Assembly: GCF_000389965.1 (NCBI RefSeq)
Contig: NC_021191.1
Span: 931,501 to 995,500, forward strand
Direction of reading: 5' to 3'
DNA length: 64,000 bases
Origin: Actinoplanes sp. N902-109
Lineage (GTDB): Bacteria; Actinomycetota; Actinomycetes; Mycobacteriales; Micromonosporaceae
In this document: in pieces, positions 15,532 to 24,531 of the stretch
Numbering within the stretch: position 1 is the stretch's first letter
How the letters are laid out: each line of letters begins with the position of its first letter
Program-made: the position numbers and the translations under genes
The notes under the pieces: model-generated
Databases searched by the model: none
Told to the model about the DNA's origin: nothing
Seen by the model: the letters and a program-made list of their open reading frames with translations, nothing else

Positions 15532-17466
15532 GTGGACGAAACAGGACAATCCGGTGACGGGGGTACTGCGGAAGGTGGTACAGGTGCCGAGTCGCGTGAC
15601 CGTGCCCCGGTGAACGGCTGGGCGGCTCGGGAGAGTCCGTGGTCTGCCGCGGGCGCCGCCCTCGACGCGGACGGCTCCGACCCGGCGTCGTGGCGCCGGC
15701 CGGTGACCGAGGTCCGGCCCTACGCCCGCGAGCGCGGTCTGCCCACCGACCCGCCGGCCGGTGACGGCCGGCCCTACTCGCCGGCGCCGCCCCCACCGTC
15801 GTTCCAGCCTGCCCCCGAGGCGGCCGAGGCGCTGACCGGGCCCGCCGCCCCGGTGTCGCCGGCGCCCCGGCCCACCACGTACGGCGGTGACCGGCCGGTG
15901 ACCCGGGCCTCGGACACTCCGACCGCCGGGCGTCCGGTTTCCGCGCCTCCGGCGGGTGGCCCGCCGCGGCTCGACAACGCCGGCCCGCCGCGGCTGGACA
16001 ACGCCGCTGGCCCGCCGCGGCTGGACAACGCCGCCGGCCCGCGCTGGTCCGATGGCCGCGCCCGCTATTCCGACCTGCTCAACCACTTGTCGCCCAACGG
16101 CGGCAACCCGCAGCAGCGCCCGCCCGAGCCGCCGCCGCGTCCCGACCCGCTGTCGCCTGAGCTGCTGCACGGCGAGGACACCACCCAGGTGCGCCCGATG
16201 GTCCCGCCCCGGCCGGCGAGCGCCCCGCCCGCGGCCGCGCGCCGCGCCGACTGGAACGACGCGGCCCGGCACGCGCAGCCCACCCCCGCGGAGGGGCTGC
16301 CGGCGGTTACCGACGAGTCGCGTTCCGGTGATCAAAGGGTGAACCGGCCGTCGTACGATCCTTCCAGCTTCCCGCGCCGGTTGCCCTACGAGCCGCCGCT
16401 ACCGGCGTTCACCCGGTCCGGCGACCCCGGCTCCGGCCCCACGGGCGAGCAGACCTTTCCCGCCTTGCCCCAGCGCGTCCCGGCCCAGCCGGACGTGCCC
16501 ACCGTCCCGGAGCCGCCGTCCGTGGAGCCCTCGGCCGAGACCCCCGCGCTGGCGCGGATCGCGACGCACCTACGCCGCGACGACGCGCTGTCGTCGCAGG
16601 AACGCCGGGAGGGCTTCGACGTCGACGCCATCCTCACGGCGGTTCGCGAGGTCGACGGCGTGCGTGACGCCGCGCTGCGCACCACCCCGGCCGGGGCCCA
16701 CAGCCTACGCCTCGACCTGGCCGAGGGGGCCGACCCGGCCGAGGTGAGCCGGCAGGTCGCCCGGCTGCTGCAGGATCGGATGGGCCTGGACGCCGCCATG
16801 CAGGGTGCCATGCCGCTCGGTGCCGCACCGCCGGCTCCGGCGCCGCGTTCGGCACCGCCGGCTCCGGCCCCGAGGTCCGTGCCCCCGGCGCGCCCGGTCT
16901 CGCCGCCACCCGTCGCGCCGCCCCAGCCCGTCGTCAATCCGCTGGTGCCGAACCAGCCCAACCCGACCGGCCGCCCGTTGCCGCAGCGCGTGTCCACGTC
17001 GGAGAACGTCCGCTTCGACGACGCCGCGCCGCGTCCGCTGCTGGCCCCGAACGGGCGTCCCGGCCCGCGCATCCAGATCGAGAACGTGCTGGTCAACACG
17101 TTCGGCAGCGAGGCGACGGTGAACGTGCGGCTGGCCGTCAACGGCCAGATCGCCGAGGGTGAGGCCACCGGACCGGCGGTCGACGGCTACCTGCTGCGGC
17201 TGTGTGCCACGGCCACCGCCAGCGCGGTCGATCAGATGCTCGCGCACTCCAACCACGCGGAAGGGCCGGCGAAGTGCTTCGTCGAGCATGCTGCCGCCGT
17301 ACCCTTCGGGTCCTTGCACGTGGCAGTCGTGGTGGTGTTGCTGGCCACCGACGGCTGGGTCGAGCAGCTGGCCGGCTCGGCGGTGATCACCGGTGACGAC
17401 CGGCACGCCATGGTCCGCGCCACACTCGCGGCGGTGAACCGCCGGCTAGAGGCACTCTTGTCCTGA
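15532..17466 (+). CDS. Pro-rich disordered protein with conserved C-terminal domain, function unknown
   Basis: The first ~480 residues are low-complexity Pro/Ala/Arg/Asp sequence without membrane segments, including three PPRLDNA units (DNA 15957-16038). An inner segment around 340-425 looks folded (AILTAVREVDGVRDAALRTT). The last ~130 residues are folded (IQIENVLVNTF, then NVRLAVNGQIAEGEATGPAV and a helix of Ala/Leu), a pattern found in uncharacterised actinobacterial proteins and vaguely like an LeuA regulatory domain. GTG 15529 and 15532 are both possible; 15532 has better spacing to GAGGAG. The stop overlaps the hydrolase start (TGATG), so the two are coupled. Confidence 0.7.
   Translation: MDETGQSGDGGTAEGGTGAESRDRAPVNGWAARESPWSAAGAALDADGSDPASWRRPVTEVRPYARERGLPTDPPAGDGRPYSPAPPPPSFQPAPEAAEALTGPAAPVSPAPRPTTYGGDRPVTRASDTPTAGRPVSAPPAGGPPRLDNAGPPRLDNAAGPPRLDNAAGPRWSDGRARYSDLLNHLSPNGGNPQQRPPEPPPRPDPLSPELLHGEDTTQVRPMVPPRPASAPPAAARRADWNDAARHAQPTPAEGLPAVTDESRSGDQRVNRPSYDPSSFPRRLPYEPPLPAFTRSGDPGSGPTGEQTFPALPQRVPAQPDVPTVPEPPSVEPSAETPALARIATHLRRDDALSSQERREGFDVDAILTAVREVDGVRDAALRTTPAGAHSLRLDLAEGADPAEVSRQVARLLQDRMGLDAAMQGAMPLGAAPPAPAPRSAPPAPAPRSVPPARPVSPPPVAPPQPVVNPLVPNQPNPTGRPLPQRVSTSENVRFDDAAPRPLLAPNGRPGPRIQIENVLVNTFGSEATVNVRLAVNGQIAEGEATGPAVDGYLLRLCATATASAVDQMLAHSNHAEGPAKCFVEHAAAVPFGSLHVAVVVVLLATDGWVEQLAGSAVITGDDRHAMVRATLAAVNRRLEALLS
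15957..16038 (+). repeat. Three 27-bp tandem units coding GPPRLDNA
   Basis: GGCCCGCCGCGGCT-type units repeat three times in frame within the Pro-rich gene, with one to two base changes between copies. Confidence 0.75.
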
Positions 17467-18425
17467 TGAAGGGTGCACAACTCGCGGCAGACGATCTGCT
17501 GCCGCCGGACGGTTCCGTGCCGCCACCATGGCCTGCCCGCCGGGTCGTGCTCGACGGCGCGATGCTGCACGTACGCGACACCCCGGCCACCGCGCCGGGC
17601 GCCGAACCGGCCGTCTACGTGCACGGGCTCGGCGGCTCCTCGCAGAACTGGACCGACGTCGCCGGCCTGCTCGCCGACCGCTTCGACGGCCAGGCGGTCG
17701 ACCTGCCGGGCTTCGGCTACAGCGACCCCAGCCGGCGCTACTCCATCCCGGCGTTCGCCGAGCGGCTCATCGGCTACCTGGAGCATTCCGGCCGCGGTCC
17801 GGTCCATCTGGTCGGCAACTCGCTGGGCGGATCGATTTCCGTACGGGTCGCAGCGCTGCGCCCCGATCTCGTCCGCACCCTGACGCTGATCAGCCCGGCC
17901 ATGCCCTTCCTCGACCCGCGCCGCACCGCCCAGGGCCGCATCCTGCCGCTGCTCGCCCTGCCGCGCGCCGATCGGCTGTTCGCCTGGGGCATCGCCCGGA
18001 TGACCGCCGAGGAGCAGGCCGAACAGGTGCTGCTGGCCTGCTTCGGCGACACCCGCAAGGTCAGTGCCCAGCGCCGTGCCGAAGCCATCGAGGAGATCAG
18101 GCTGCGCTACACGGTCGAGCACTACCCCAAGGCGTACATGGGCACCCTGCGCGGACTCGTCTCCAGCTTCCTCCGGGCGTACCTGCCGGGGGTCAATTCG
18201 CAGTGGCGGCTGGCCGCGCGGGTCAGCGTGCCCACCCTCGTGATCGGCGGCCTGCGCGACAGCCTGGTCGACCCGCGGGTGCCGGCCCAGGTGGCGCGGG
18301 TCATCCCGGACAGCCGGCTTCTGGTGCTGCCCGGCGTCGGCCATGTCGCCCAGATGGAGGTCCCCCGGCTGGTGGCCCGGGCCGTCGTCGGCTTGCTCAC
18401 CGACATCACCTCACCGGTGGCTTGA
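17466..18425 (+). CDS. Alpha/beta-hydrolase
   Basis: A 319-residue alpha/beta-hydrolase of unknown substrate. The oxyanion segment is HGLGGSSQNW, the nucleophile is S119 in GNSLGG, an acid is available in GGLRDSLVDP and the catalytic His is H293 in GVGHVAQ. No signal peptide. Its ATG overlaps the upstream stop by one base, so it is translated with the Pro-rich protein; a shared task is likely but unknown. Confidence 0.87.
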   Translation: MKGAQLAADDLLPPDGSVPPPWPARRVVLDGAMLHVRDTPATAPGAEPAVYVHGLGGSSQNWTDVAGLLADRFDGQAVDLPGFGYSDPSRRYSIPAFAERLIGYLEHSGRGPVHLVGNSLGGSISVRVAALRPDLVRTLTLISPAMPFLDPRRTAQGRILPLLALPRADRLFAWGIARMTAEEQAEQVLLACFGDTRKVSAQRRAEAIEEIRLRYTVEHYPKAYMGTLRGLVSSFLRAYLPGVNSQWRLAARVSVPTLVIGGLRDSLVDPRVPAQVARVIPDSRLLVLPGVGHVAQMEVPRLVARAVVGLLTDITSPVA

Positions 18426-18475
18426 ACCGACTCTCGCGCAGACCCGTCCGGTCCGATGTGGCACGCTGACTGGCA

Positions 18476-19378
18476 ATGATCGATTCCCGTACGCCCGGAG
18501 CAGCCGCCGACGACACCGGGTCCAACGACACCGGGCCCGACGACACCGGGTCCAGCGTCACCCGGCGCCGCCGGTGGTGGTTCGCCGCGGTCATGGTCGC
18601 TGTGGTGCTGTTGGTCGGCGGGTTGCTGCTGCCCACGGTCTGGTCGTCGACGACGGCCCCGGCGCCCGCGGCCGCGCCCGCGTCGTCCACTTCTCCCGCT
18701 GCGTCGGCCGCTTCCCCGGCCGTGCCGTCCGCCGCTCCGGCAGCGCCCGCACCGGTCACCCCGGAGAACGTGGTCACCCTGCCGGGCAGCACCCCGACCC
18801 ACGGCTCCGGCACGTTCGACATCGCTCCGGGCTGGAGCAAAATCCTCGGCACCGCCGGCCCGCTCCGCCGCTTCCGGGTCGCCGTGGAGAAGGGCAGCAA
18901 CGAGGACGTCGCCGCGTTCGCCGACCAGGTCGTGGCGACGCTGGGTGACACCCGCAGCTGGGTCGGCCAGGGCAACCTGCGGCTACAACGGGTGCCGGGC
19001 TCCGCAGCGGCCAGCTTCACCGTCTACCTGGCGACCCGCGACACCGCCGGCCGGATGTGCGCGAACGGCGGCGTGAACGTGACCGTCGCCGGGCGTCCGT
19101 ACACCTCCTGCCGCACCACCGGCCGGGCGATCATCAACCTCGACCGCTGGCGGCTGTCGGCCCACCCGTACGTCGCCGCGAAGATCAAGCTGTCCGCCTA
19201 CCGCCAATACGTGATCAACCACGAGGTGGGGCACGAACTCGGCAAGCACCACGAAGGCTGCCCGAAGCACGGAGGCCCGGCTCCGGTGATGGTCCAGCAG
19301 ACGCTGACGTTGCGGGGCTGCGTGCCGTACTCCTGGCCCCGGGAAGGCGGCGAGCTGCTCCAGGGACCACCCGTCTGA
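18476..19378 (+). CDS. DUF3152 membrane-anchored metzincin-like protease
   Basis: A 300-residue type II membrane protein: short cytoplasmic tail with TRRRRWW, one membrane segment (~34-54), a Ser/Ala/Pro linker, then the DUF3152 domain (~115-290). The zinc motif HEVGHELGKHH gives H249, E250, H253 and H259, the metzincin HExxHxxGxxH spacing. Paired Cys (MCANG, TSCRT, EGC, RGC) suggest disulfides outside the cell. Substrate unknown. A paralogue with a very long tail follows on the same strand. Confidence 0.88.
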   Translation: MIDSRTPGAAADDTGSNDTGPDDTGSSVTRRRRWWFAAVMVAVVLLVGGLLLPTVWSSTTAPAPAAAPASSTSPAASAASPAVPSAAPAAPAPVTPENVVTLPGSTPTHGSGTFDIAPGWSKILGTAGPLRRFRVAVEKGSNEDVAAFADQVVATLGDTRSWVGQGNLRLQRVPGSAAASFTVYLATRDTAGRMCANGGVNVTVAGRPYTSCRTTGRAIINLDRWRLSAHPYVAAKIKLSAYRQYVINHEVGHELGKHHEGCPKHGGPAPVMVQQTLTLRGCVPYSWPREGGELLQGPPV

Positions 19379-19468
19379 CCTGCGCGACCCGGTCTGATCG
19401 GATGGTTCTGAGGGCGTCTCGCGAAACGCCTGTGACGAGCGTCGGCCTCTGGCACTCTGGCGTATGTT

Positions 19469-22400
19469 ATGGCAAAGGCGACAAAAGGTTCCGCAGCTCC
19501 CCGGACCGCCGCTGAGGAGCTGCCCCACCGGAACCCGACGACGGCGAAGGCCCCCGCTCCGGCGGTACCGGCCGCCCCTGCTTCGGCTCGCGGCGGGACG
19601 GCCACGCCTGCTCCCGCCCGCTCCGCTGCTTCCGGCCGCTCCGCTACTTCCGGCCGCTCGTCTGCTGCTGCCGGGGCCGCCTCGACGGCTGGGTCCGCTT
19701 CGACGGTTGGGCCTGCTTCTACGGCCGGGTCCGCTTCGACGGTTGGGTCTGCTTCGACGGCCGGTTCTGGTTCGGCGGTTGGGCCTGCTTCTACGGCCGG
19801 GTCCACTTCCACGGTTGGGTCTGCTTCGGCGGCCGGTTCTGGTTTGGCGGCTGGGCCGGCTTCGACCGCTACGCGCGCATCCCGGCGGGCATCGGCTTCG
19901 CCGCGCCGGGCCAAGGCTGTCGTCGCTGCCACCCGGACCAGCGCAGCGAACGCGGACCCCGTGACGGCGACCGTCCTCGACACAGCCGCCGACGCCACAA
20001 AGGACCTTTCGCCCACCGCACCGGCGCCCGGCCAGTCGCCCACTCGAGCCGCCGCGTCCACCCGAGCCGGAGGGCCTACCGGCGCCGCCGCGTCCACCCG
20101 GGCAGGCAAGGCGACCGCGGCCAAGAAGGCAGCTCCCACCGCCGGCAAGGCGACACCGAAGGCGTCCGCTGCGAGGTCAGCCACCGCCGCCAAGCCTCCG
20201 GCTGCCAAGGCAATCGGCCGAGCAGCCGTCCCCCCGGCAACCGCCGCCAAGACGGCCGCTACGAAGCCGGTGCGGGCGACTTCCGCCAAGACGTCCGGCG
20301 TTACGGCGGCCAAAGCCACCGATGCGGGCGGCACCGCGGCGTCCGGCACTGCTCCGGCGACGGCTGCCGCAAAGCGGGCTGCGGCCAAGGCGGCCGGTGC
20401 TGCGACCGCAGCAAGAACAGCCGCGACCACGGCGAAGGCTGCCGCTTCCGCGGTCAAGGCCACACCGGTCAAGGCTGCACCAGTCAAGGCCACGCCGGTC
20501 AAGGCCACGCCGGTCAAGGCCGCGCCGGTCAAGGCCGCGCCGGTCAAGGCTGCACCAGTCAAAGCCACGCCGGTCAAGGCCGCGGCCACCCGGACTACAC
20601 AGGCGAAGGGCGCGGCTGCCCAGACAACGTCGGCGAAGGGCGGTGCCACCAGGACTCCACCGGCCAAGAACGCGGCCACCCAGACGACGCCGGTTGGAAC
20701 TGAGGCTCAGGCAGCCCCCGCTGGAGTTGCGGCGAAGGCCACTCCCGCGAAGGCCACTCCCGCGAAGGCCACTCCCACGGAGGCCACTCCCACGAAGGCA
20801 ACTCCTGCTAAGGCAACGGCGGCCAAGGTTGCCGCGCCGAAAGCAGCGGCTCCGCCGAAAACAGCCGCCCCGCCGAAAACACCCGCCCCGGCTAAGGCGA
20901 CCGCCACGACCGCCACGACCGCCACGACCGCCACGACCGCAGCAGCCGGGAGGACCGCGCCCACCGGAGTGACCCCGACGTCCGCCTCCGACGGAGCGGC
21001 AACCACCGGGCGAAAGTCCGCGACGACTGCAGGGAAGACCGCGACGACTGCCGGGAAGGCCGCTACGACAGGCGCGACGCCCGGGAAGGCGACCCCTGAG
21101 AAGGCGACGGCTGCGAGGAAGTCGACGACTACCAGGACGACGGCGCGGAAGGCAGCCCGGAGCACAGGTACTCAGGCCGGTACGGTCGAGACTCCGGCCA
21201 TCGGATCGGTGGTGGCGGCAGAAGGTGTTGTCCCGGCCACGGCGACGGGAATCGACCCGGTGACGGCCGAGGCGACCGAGATCGTCCTGGCGAAGGTGGC
21301 GGCAACCGAGGCCGACCCGGTGACGGCAGCGGCGGCCGAGGTCGCGCTCGCCAAGGTGGCGGAGGCCGTTCCCGACGAGCCGGCGTCGACCAGGCCCTCA
21401 GTCGCCGGACGAGCACCAACCAAGGCAGGCCGTGCCAAGGCCGCGCCCGCCACGAAATCCGCACCCCCGGAGGCCGCATCCGGCAAGACCACGAGCGCCG
21501 CGCCCACTGCGCCAGAAAAGACTGCGCCACGCAAAACCGCGCCCGGCAAGGCCGCACCCGCCAAGACCGCGCCGGCCGAGCTCGCCGTGGCCGCCGAAGC
21601 CACACCGGCCGCTCCCAGCAAAGCCGCAGCCGACAAGACCGCCGCAGCCCCAACCGCCGCAGCCGTGAGCGTCGAAGCCCCAACCGCCGCAGCCGTGAGC
21701 GTCGAAGCCCCAACCGCCGCAGCCGTGAGCGTCGAAGCCACGGCCGGCGCGCCTGCCGAGGTCAAGCCGTCGGGCACGGACGCCGAGGTCAAGCCGGCCG
21801 TGAACGCCGAGGTCGCGGCAGCAGCGGCACCGATCGCCAAGCCCGCGCGTACCAGATCCGGGGCGAAAGAGACGGCAAGCCGGCGCAAAGCAGCAGCCGG
21901 AACCGAGCAGCGTACCGAGGAAGTCGCGCTGAACCTGGCCGAGACCGCGGTCAGCGCCGAAGCCGTGGCCGAGGCCTACGCCGCGGGGAAGGCCGATGCC
22001 GCCGCCGAGACAGTGCCGGCGCCGGAAGGGCACTCTGCGGCGATGGCGACCATGGCCATGCCGGTGGCAGCGCCCGCCAACCGGGCAGCAGTCGCCGAGC
22101 CGCAGAGCCTGGCGCAGACCGATGTCGAGCATGCGCCGTTCATGCCGCCGGGGAGTCAGCCGTTCCCGCCGGAGGGAGCGCCGTTCGGGGTGCCGCGGGG
22201 CGGGTCGTGGCCGGAGACCGCGCCCACCGTACAACTGCCTCCGGTTCCGCCCGGGGCTCCCGTCATCATTCCGCCGCCGGATGCGGATGCCGTCGTTGCG
22301 GGGGAGGAGGCTGCGCCCGCGGCGGAGACGCCGAGGAAGTCCAAGCGGATGGGGCGTCGGCGGCGGCAGGCCGCGGTGCTGATTTTCCTCCTGCTTGCAG

Positions 22401-23164
22401 CAATTGTGCTGGTGGTCGGGCAGGTGATGCGCAGCCACAGCTCGGCTGAGAAGCCGTCCACGTCGCCGGTGCGGACGCCCGCTGCTGTGCCCGTACCGAA
22501 CAAGGCGACGCCGGCCGGGTCGGCGGCGGTGAACCGGAGTGCGACGCCGGGCGTGCCGCCGGACGCGGTTGACCAGCCGGCCACGAAGGCTCCGGCGAAT
22601 GTGAGCGCGAGCGGGTTCAGCTATGTCGCGGGGTACGGTCCGGTGCTGGGCACGACCGGTACGCTGCGGCGTTTCAAGGTTGCGGTGGAGAAGAACATCG
22701 GGCAGGGCAACGGGGAGGACTTCGCCGACGAGGTCGACCGGGTGCTGGGGGATCCGCGGAGCTGGATCGCCGCCCGGCAGTTCCGGTTGCAGCGGGTGCC
22801 ACAGGCCGCCGGGTCGGAGTTCACGATCTATCTGAGCTCGGCGAAGACGTCGGAGAAGATGTGCGCGACCGGCGGGCTGAAGACCGGGGCGTTCAGCTCG
22901 TGCCGGCTGCCCGGGCAGGTGGTGGTCAACCTGACCCGCTGGCAGTCTGCCGTGCCCGCCTATGGTGCGCCGCTGGAGGTGTACCGGGCGTACGCGATCA
23001 ACCATGAGGTCGGTCACCAGCTGGGGCACAGCCACGAAGCCTGTCCGGGCAAGGGTGAGCCGGCGCCGGTGATGATGCAGCAGACGTACGGTCTGCAGGG
23101 GTGCATCGCGAACGCCTGGCCCTACCTCGACGGCAAGCGGTACGCGGGTAACCCGGCCGACTGA
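19469..23164 (+). CDS. DUF3152 protease paralogue with ~960-residue Ala/Lys/Thr/Pro-rich cytoplasmic tail
   Basis: 1231 residues. The C-terminal 230 residues match the upstream DUF3152 protein (LRRFKVAVEK, MCATGG, HEVGHQLGHSH with H1179, H1183, H1189). A GRRRRQ stop-transfer and one membrane segment lie at ~967-985, so by the positive-inside rule the N-terminal ~960 residues are cytoplasmic. This tail is almost only Ala, Thr, Pro, Lys, Ser and Val with several repeat families (VKAxP, GSASTVGP-like, AAVSVEAPT), like histone-H1-type or mycobacterial HupB/HBHA tails. It has a net positive first two thirds. ATG 19469 has no evident Shine-Dalgarno sequence, so the start could be elsewhere. Confidence 0.83.
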   Translation: MAKATKGSAAPRTAAEELPHRNPTTAKAPAPAVPAAPASARGGTATPAPARSAASGRSATSGRSSAAAGAASTAGSASTVGPASTAGSASTVGSASTAGSGSAVGPASTAGSTSTVGSASAAGSGLAAGPASTATRASRRASASPRRAKAVVAATRTSAANADPVTATVLDTAADATKDLSPTAPAPGQSPTRAAASTRAGGPTGAAASTRAGKATAAKKAAPTAGKATPKASAARSATAAKPPAAKAIGRAAVPPATAAKTAATKPVRATSAKTSGVTAAKATDAGGTAASGTAPATAAAKRAAAKAAGAATAARTAATTAKAAASAVKATPVKAAPVKATPVKATPVKAAPVKAAPVKAAPVKATPVKAAATRTTQAKGAAAQTTSAKGGATRTPPAKNAATQTTPVGTEAQAAPAGVAAKATPAKATPAKATPTEATPTKATPAKATAAKVAAPKAAAPPKTAAPPKTPAPAKATATTATTATTATTAAAGRTAPTGVTPTSASDGAATTGRKSATTAGKTATTAGKAATTGATPGKATPEKATAARKSTTTRTTARKAARSTGTQAGTVETPAIGSVVAAEGVVPATATGIDPVTAEATEIVLAKVAATEADPVTAAAAEVALAKVAEAVPDEPASTRPSVAGRAPTKAGRAKAAPATKSAPPEAASGKTTSAAPTAPEKTAPRKTAPGKAAPAKTAPAELAVAAEATPAAPSKAAADKTAAAPTAAAVSVEAPTAAAVSVEAPTAAAVSVEATAGAPAEVKPSGTDAEVKPAVNAEVAAAAAPIAKPARTRSGAKETASRRKAAAGTEQRTEEVALNLAETAVSAEAVAEAYAAGKADAAAETVPAPEGHSAAMATMAMPVAAPANRAAVAEPQSLAQTDVEHAPFMPPGSQPFPPEGAPFGVPRGGSWPETAPTVQLPPVPPGAPVIIPPPDADAVVAGEEAAPAAETPRKSKRMGRRRRQAAVLIFLLLAAIVLVVGQVMRSHSSAEKPSTSPVRTPAAVPVPNKATPAGSAAVNRSATPGVPPDAVDQPATKAPANVSASGFSYVAGYGPVLGTTGTLRRFKVAVEKNIGQGNGEDFADEVDRVLGDPRSWIAARQFRLQRVPQAAGSEFTIYLSSAKTSEKMCATGGLKTGAFSSCRLPGQVVVNLTRWQSAVPAYGAPLEVYRAYAINHEVGHQLGHSHEACPGKGEPAPVMMQQTYGLQGCIANAWPYLDGKRYAGNPAD
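19680..19870 (+). repeat. Imperfect tandem repeats, GSASTVGPASTA-type
   Basis: About ten 18-36-bp units such as TTCGACGGTTGGG and TCTACGGCCGGG alternate in frame in the tail of the large DUF3152 gene. Confidence 0.7.
20455..20582 (+). repeat. 15-bp tandem repeats coding VKAxP
   Basis: Nine VKA units with period 15 bp (GTCAAGGCCACGCCG and near copies) form a Lys/Ala/Pro track of the type found in H1-like DNA-binding tails. Confidence 0.85.
21655..21742 (+). repeat. Three 30-bp direct repeats coding AAVSVEAPT
   Basis: Consecutive, nearly identical 30-bp copies (GCAGCCGTGAGCGTCGAAGC core) in frame; sequence identity suggests recent slippage. Confidence 0.8.
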
Positions 23165-23276
23165 TCGGAGATTCCCGTGTCCCGTACTTCGGGCCGGTGT
23201 TCTCCGTCATGCCCATTCCGGCACGGGACGAGCAACAATGGTGGGCGCACCTTACCGCCAACCCGGGGAGTTCACC

Positions 23277-24458
23277 GTGTCACTGCCCCCGCTCGTCGAA
23301 CCGGCTGACCAGCTGTCGATCGACGAGATCCAGCGCTACTCCCGTCACCTGATCATTCCTGACGTCGCCATGGACGGGCAGAAGCGGCTCAAGAACGCCA
23401 AGGTGCTCGTTGTCGGCGCCGGTGGGCTGGGCTCGCCGGCCCTGCTCTACCTGGCCGCGGCCGGGGTGGGCACGCTGGGGATCGTCGACTTCGACACCGT
23501 GGACGAGTCCAACCTGCAGCGCCAGATCATCCACGGCGTCTCCGACGTCGGCCGGCCCAAGGCCGAGTCCGCGGCGGCGAGCATCCGCGAGATCAACCCG
23601 CTGGTGAACGTGGTCATCCACAACACCGCGCTCGACCGCGACAACGTCAAGGAGATCTTCAGCCAGTACGACCTGATCGTCGACGGCACCGACAACTTCG
23701 CGACCCGTTACATGGTGAACGATGCCGCGGTGCTGCTCGGCAAGCCGTACGTCTGGGGTTCGATCTACCGGTTCGACGGCCAGGCGTCGGTCTTCTGGGA
23801 GGAGCACGGTCCCTGCTACCGCTGCCTCTACCCGGAGCCCCCGCCGCCCGGCATGGTCCCGAGCTGCGCCGAGGGCGGCGTGCTCGGTGTGCTGTGCGCG
23901 TCGATCGGCTCCATCCAGGTCAACGAGGCGATCAAGCTGATCACCGGCATCGGTGAGCCGCTGGTCGGCAAGCTGATGGTCTACGACGCCCTGGAGATGG
24001 AATACCGCAAGATCAAGGTTCGCAAGGACCCTGACTGCGCGCTGTGCGGCGAGCACCCGACCGTCACCGACCTGCTCGAGGACTACGAGGACTTCTGCGG
24101 CGCCGTCTCCACCGAGGCGCAGGAGGCGACGCTCAACTCCACGATCACCGCCAAGGAGCTCAAGGAGTGGCAGGACGCGGGCAAGGACGTGTTCCTCGTC
24201 GACGTCCGCGAACCGGCCGAGTACGAGATCGTGTCCATCCCGGGCGCGACGCTCATCCCCAAGGGCGAGATCCTCTCCGGTGAGGCGCTGTCCCGCCTCC
24301 CGCAGGACCGGCAGATCGTCCTGCACTGCAAGTCGGGGGTGCGCTCGGCCGAGGCCCTCGCCGCGATCAAGGCGGCCGGCTTCAAGGACGCCGTGCACGT
24401 CCAGGGCGGCATCGTGTCGTGGGTCAACACCGTCGACCCGTCGCTCCCGTCCTACTGA
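23277..24458 (+). CDS. moeZ: MoeZ: sulfur-carrier adenylyltransferase/sulfurtransferase
   Basis: 393 residues: a ThiF/MoeB E1-like domain that adenylates the C-terminal Gly-Gly of small sulfur carriers (MoaD, CysO, ThiS types), followed by a rhodanese domain that supplies sulfur. Seen: GAGGLGS (47-53), zinc pairs CYRC and CALC, and rhodanese loop HCKSGVRS with C351. Length matches actinobacterial MoeZ. GTG 23277 has GGGGAG upstream; the frame extends to 23238 without family similarity. An AACAAT box at 23234-23239 could be the -10. In actinomycetes MoeZ serves molybdopterin, thiamine, cysteine and thio-containing metabolites. Confidence 0.93.
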   Translation: MSLPPLVEPADQLSIDEIQRYSRHLIIPDVAMDGQKRLKNAKVLVVGAGGLGSPALLYLAAAGVGTLGIVDFDTVDESNLQRQIIHGVSDVGRPKAESAAASIREINPLVNVVIHNTALDRDNVKEIFSQYDLIVDGTDNFATRYMVNDAAVLLGKPYVWGSIYRFDGQASVFWEEHGPCYRCLYPEPPPPGMVPSCAEGGVLGVLCASIGSIQVNEAIKLITGIGEPLVGKLMVYDALEMEYRKIKVRKDPDCALCGEHPTVTDLLEDYEDFCGAVSTEAQEATLNSTITAKELKEWQDAGKDVFLVDVREPAEYEIVSIPGATLIPKGEILSGEALSRLPQDRQIVLHCKSGVRSAEALAAIKAAGFKDAVHVQGGIVSWVNTVDPSLPSY

Positions 24459-24484
24459 TCGGAAAACGCTGATCGTGTGAAGCG

Positions 24485-24518
24485 CCGGCTGTCCGTTCCG
24501 CGCGGGGCGGACGGCCGG
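24485..24518 (+). terminator. Hairpin between moeZ and the cyclase-like gene
   Basis: CCGGCTGTCCG (24485-24495) pairs with CGGACGGCCGG (24508-24518) with one mismatch. It ends exactly where the next gene's -10 box begins. Confidence 0.5.
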
Positions 24519-24524
24519 TAGCGT
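24519..24524 (+). promoter_or_regulatory. -10 box of leaderless cyclase-like gene
   Basis: TAGCGT, 7 nt before GTG 24532, no Shine-Dalgarno sequence. Confidence 0.45.
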
Positions 24525-24531
24525 CACGACC

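Noticed and set aside
20455..20582. CRISPR-like or minisatellite element
   Set aside because: 15-bp units without spacers inside an open reading frame; coding repeats.
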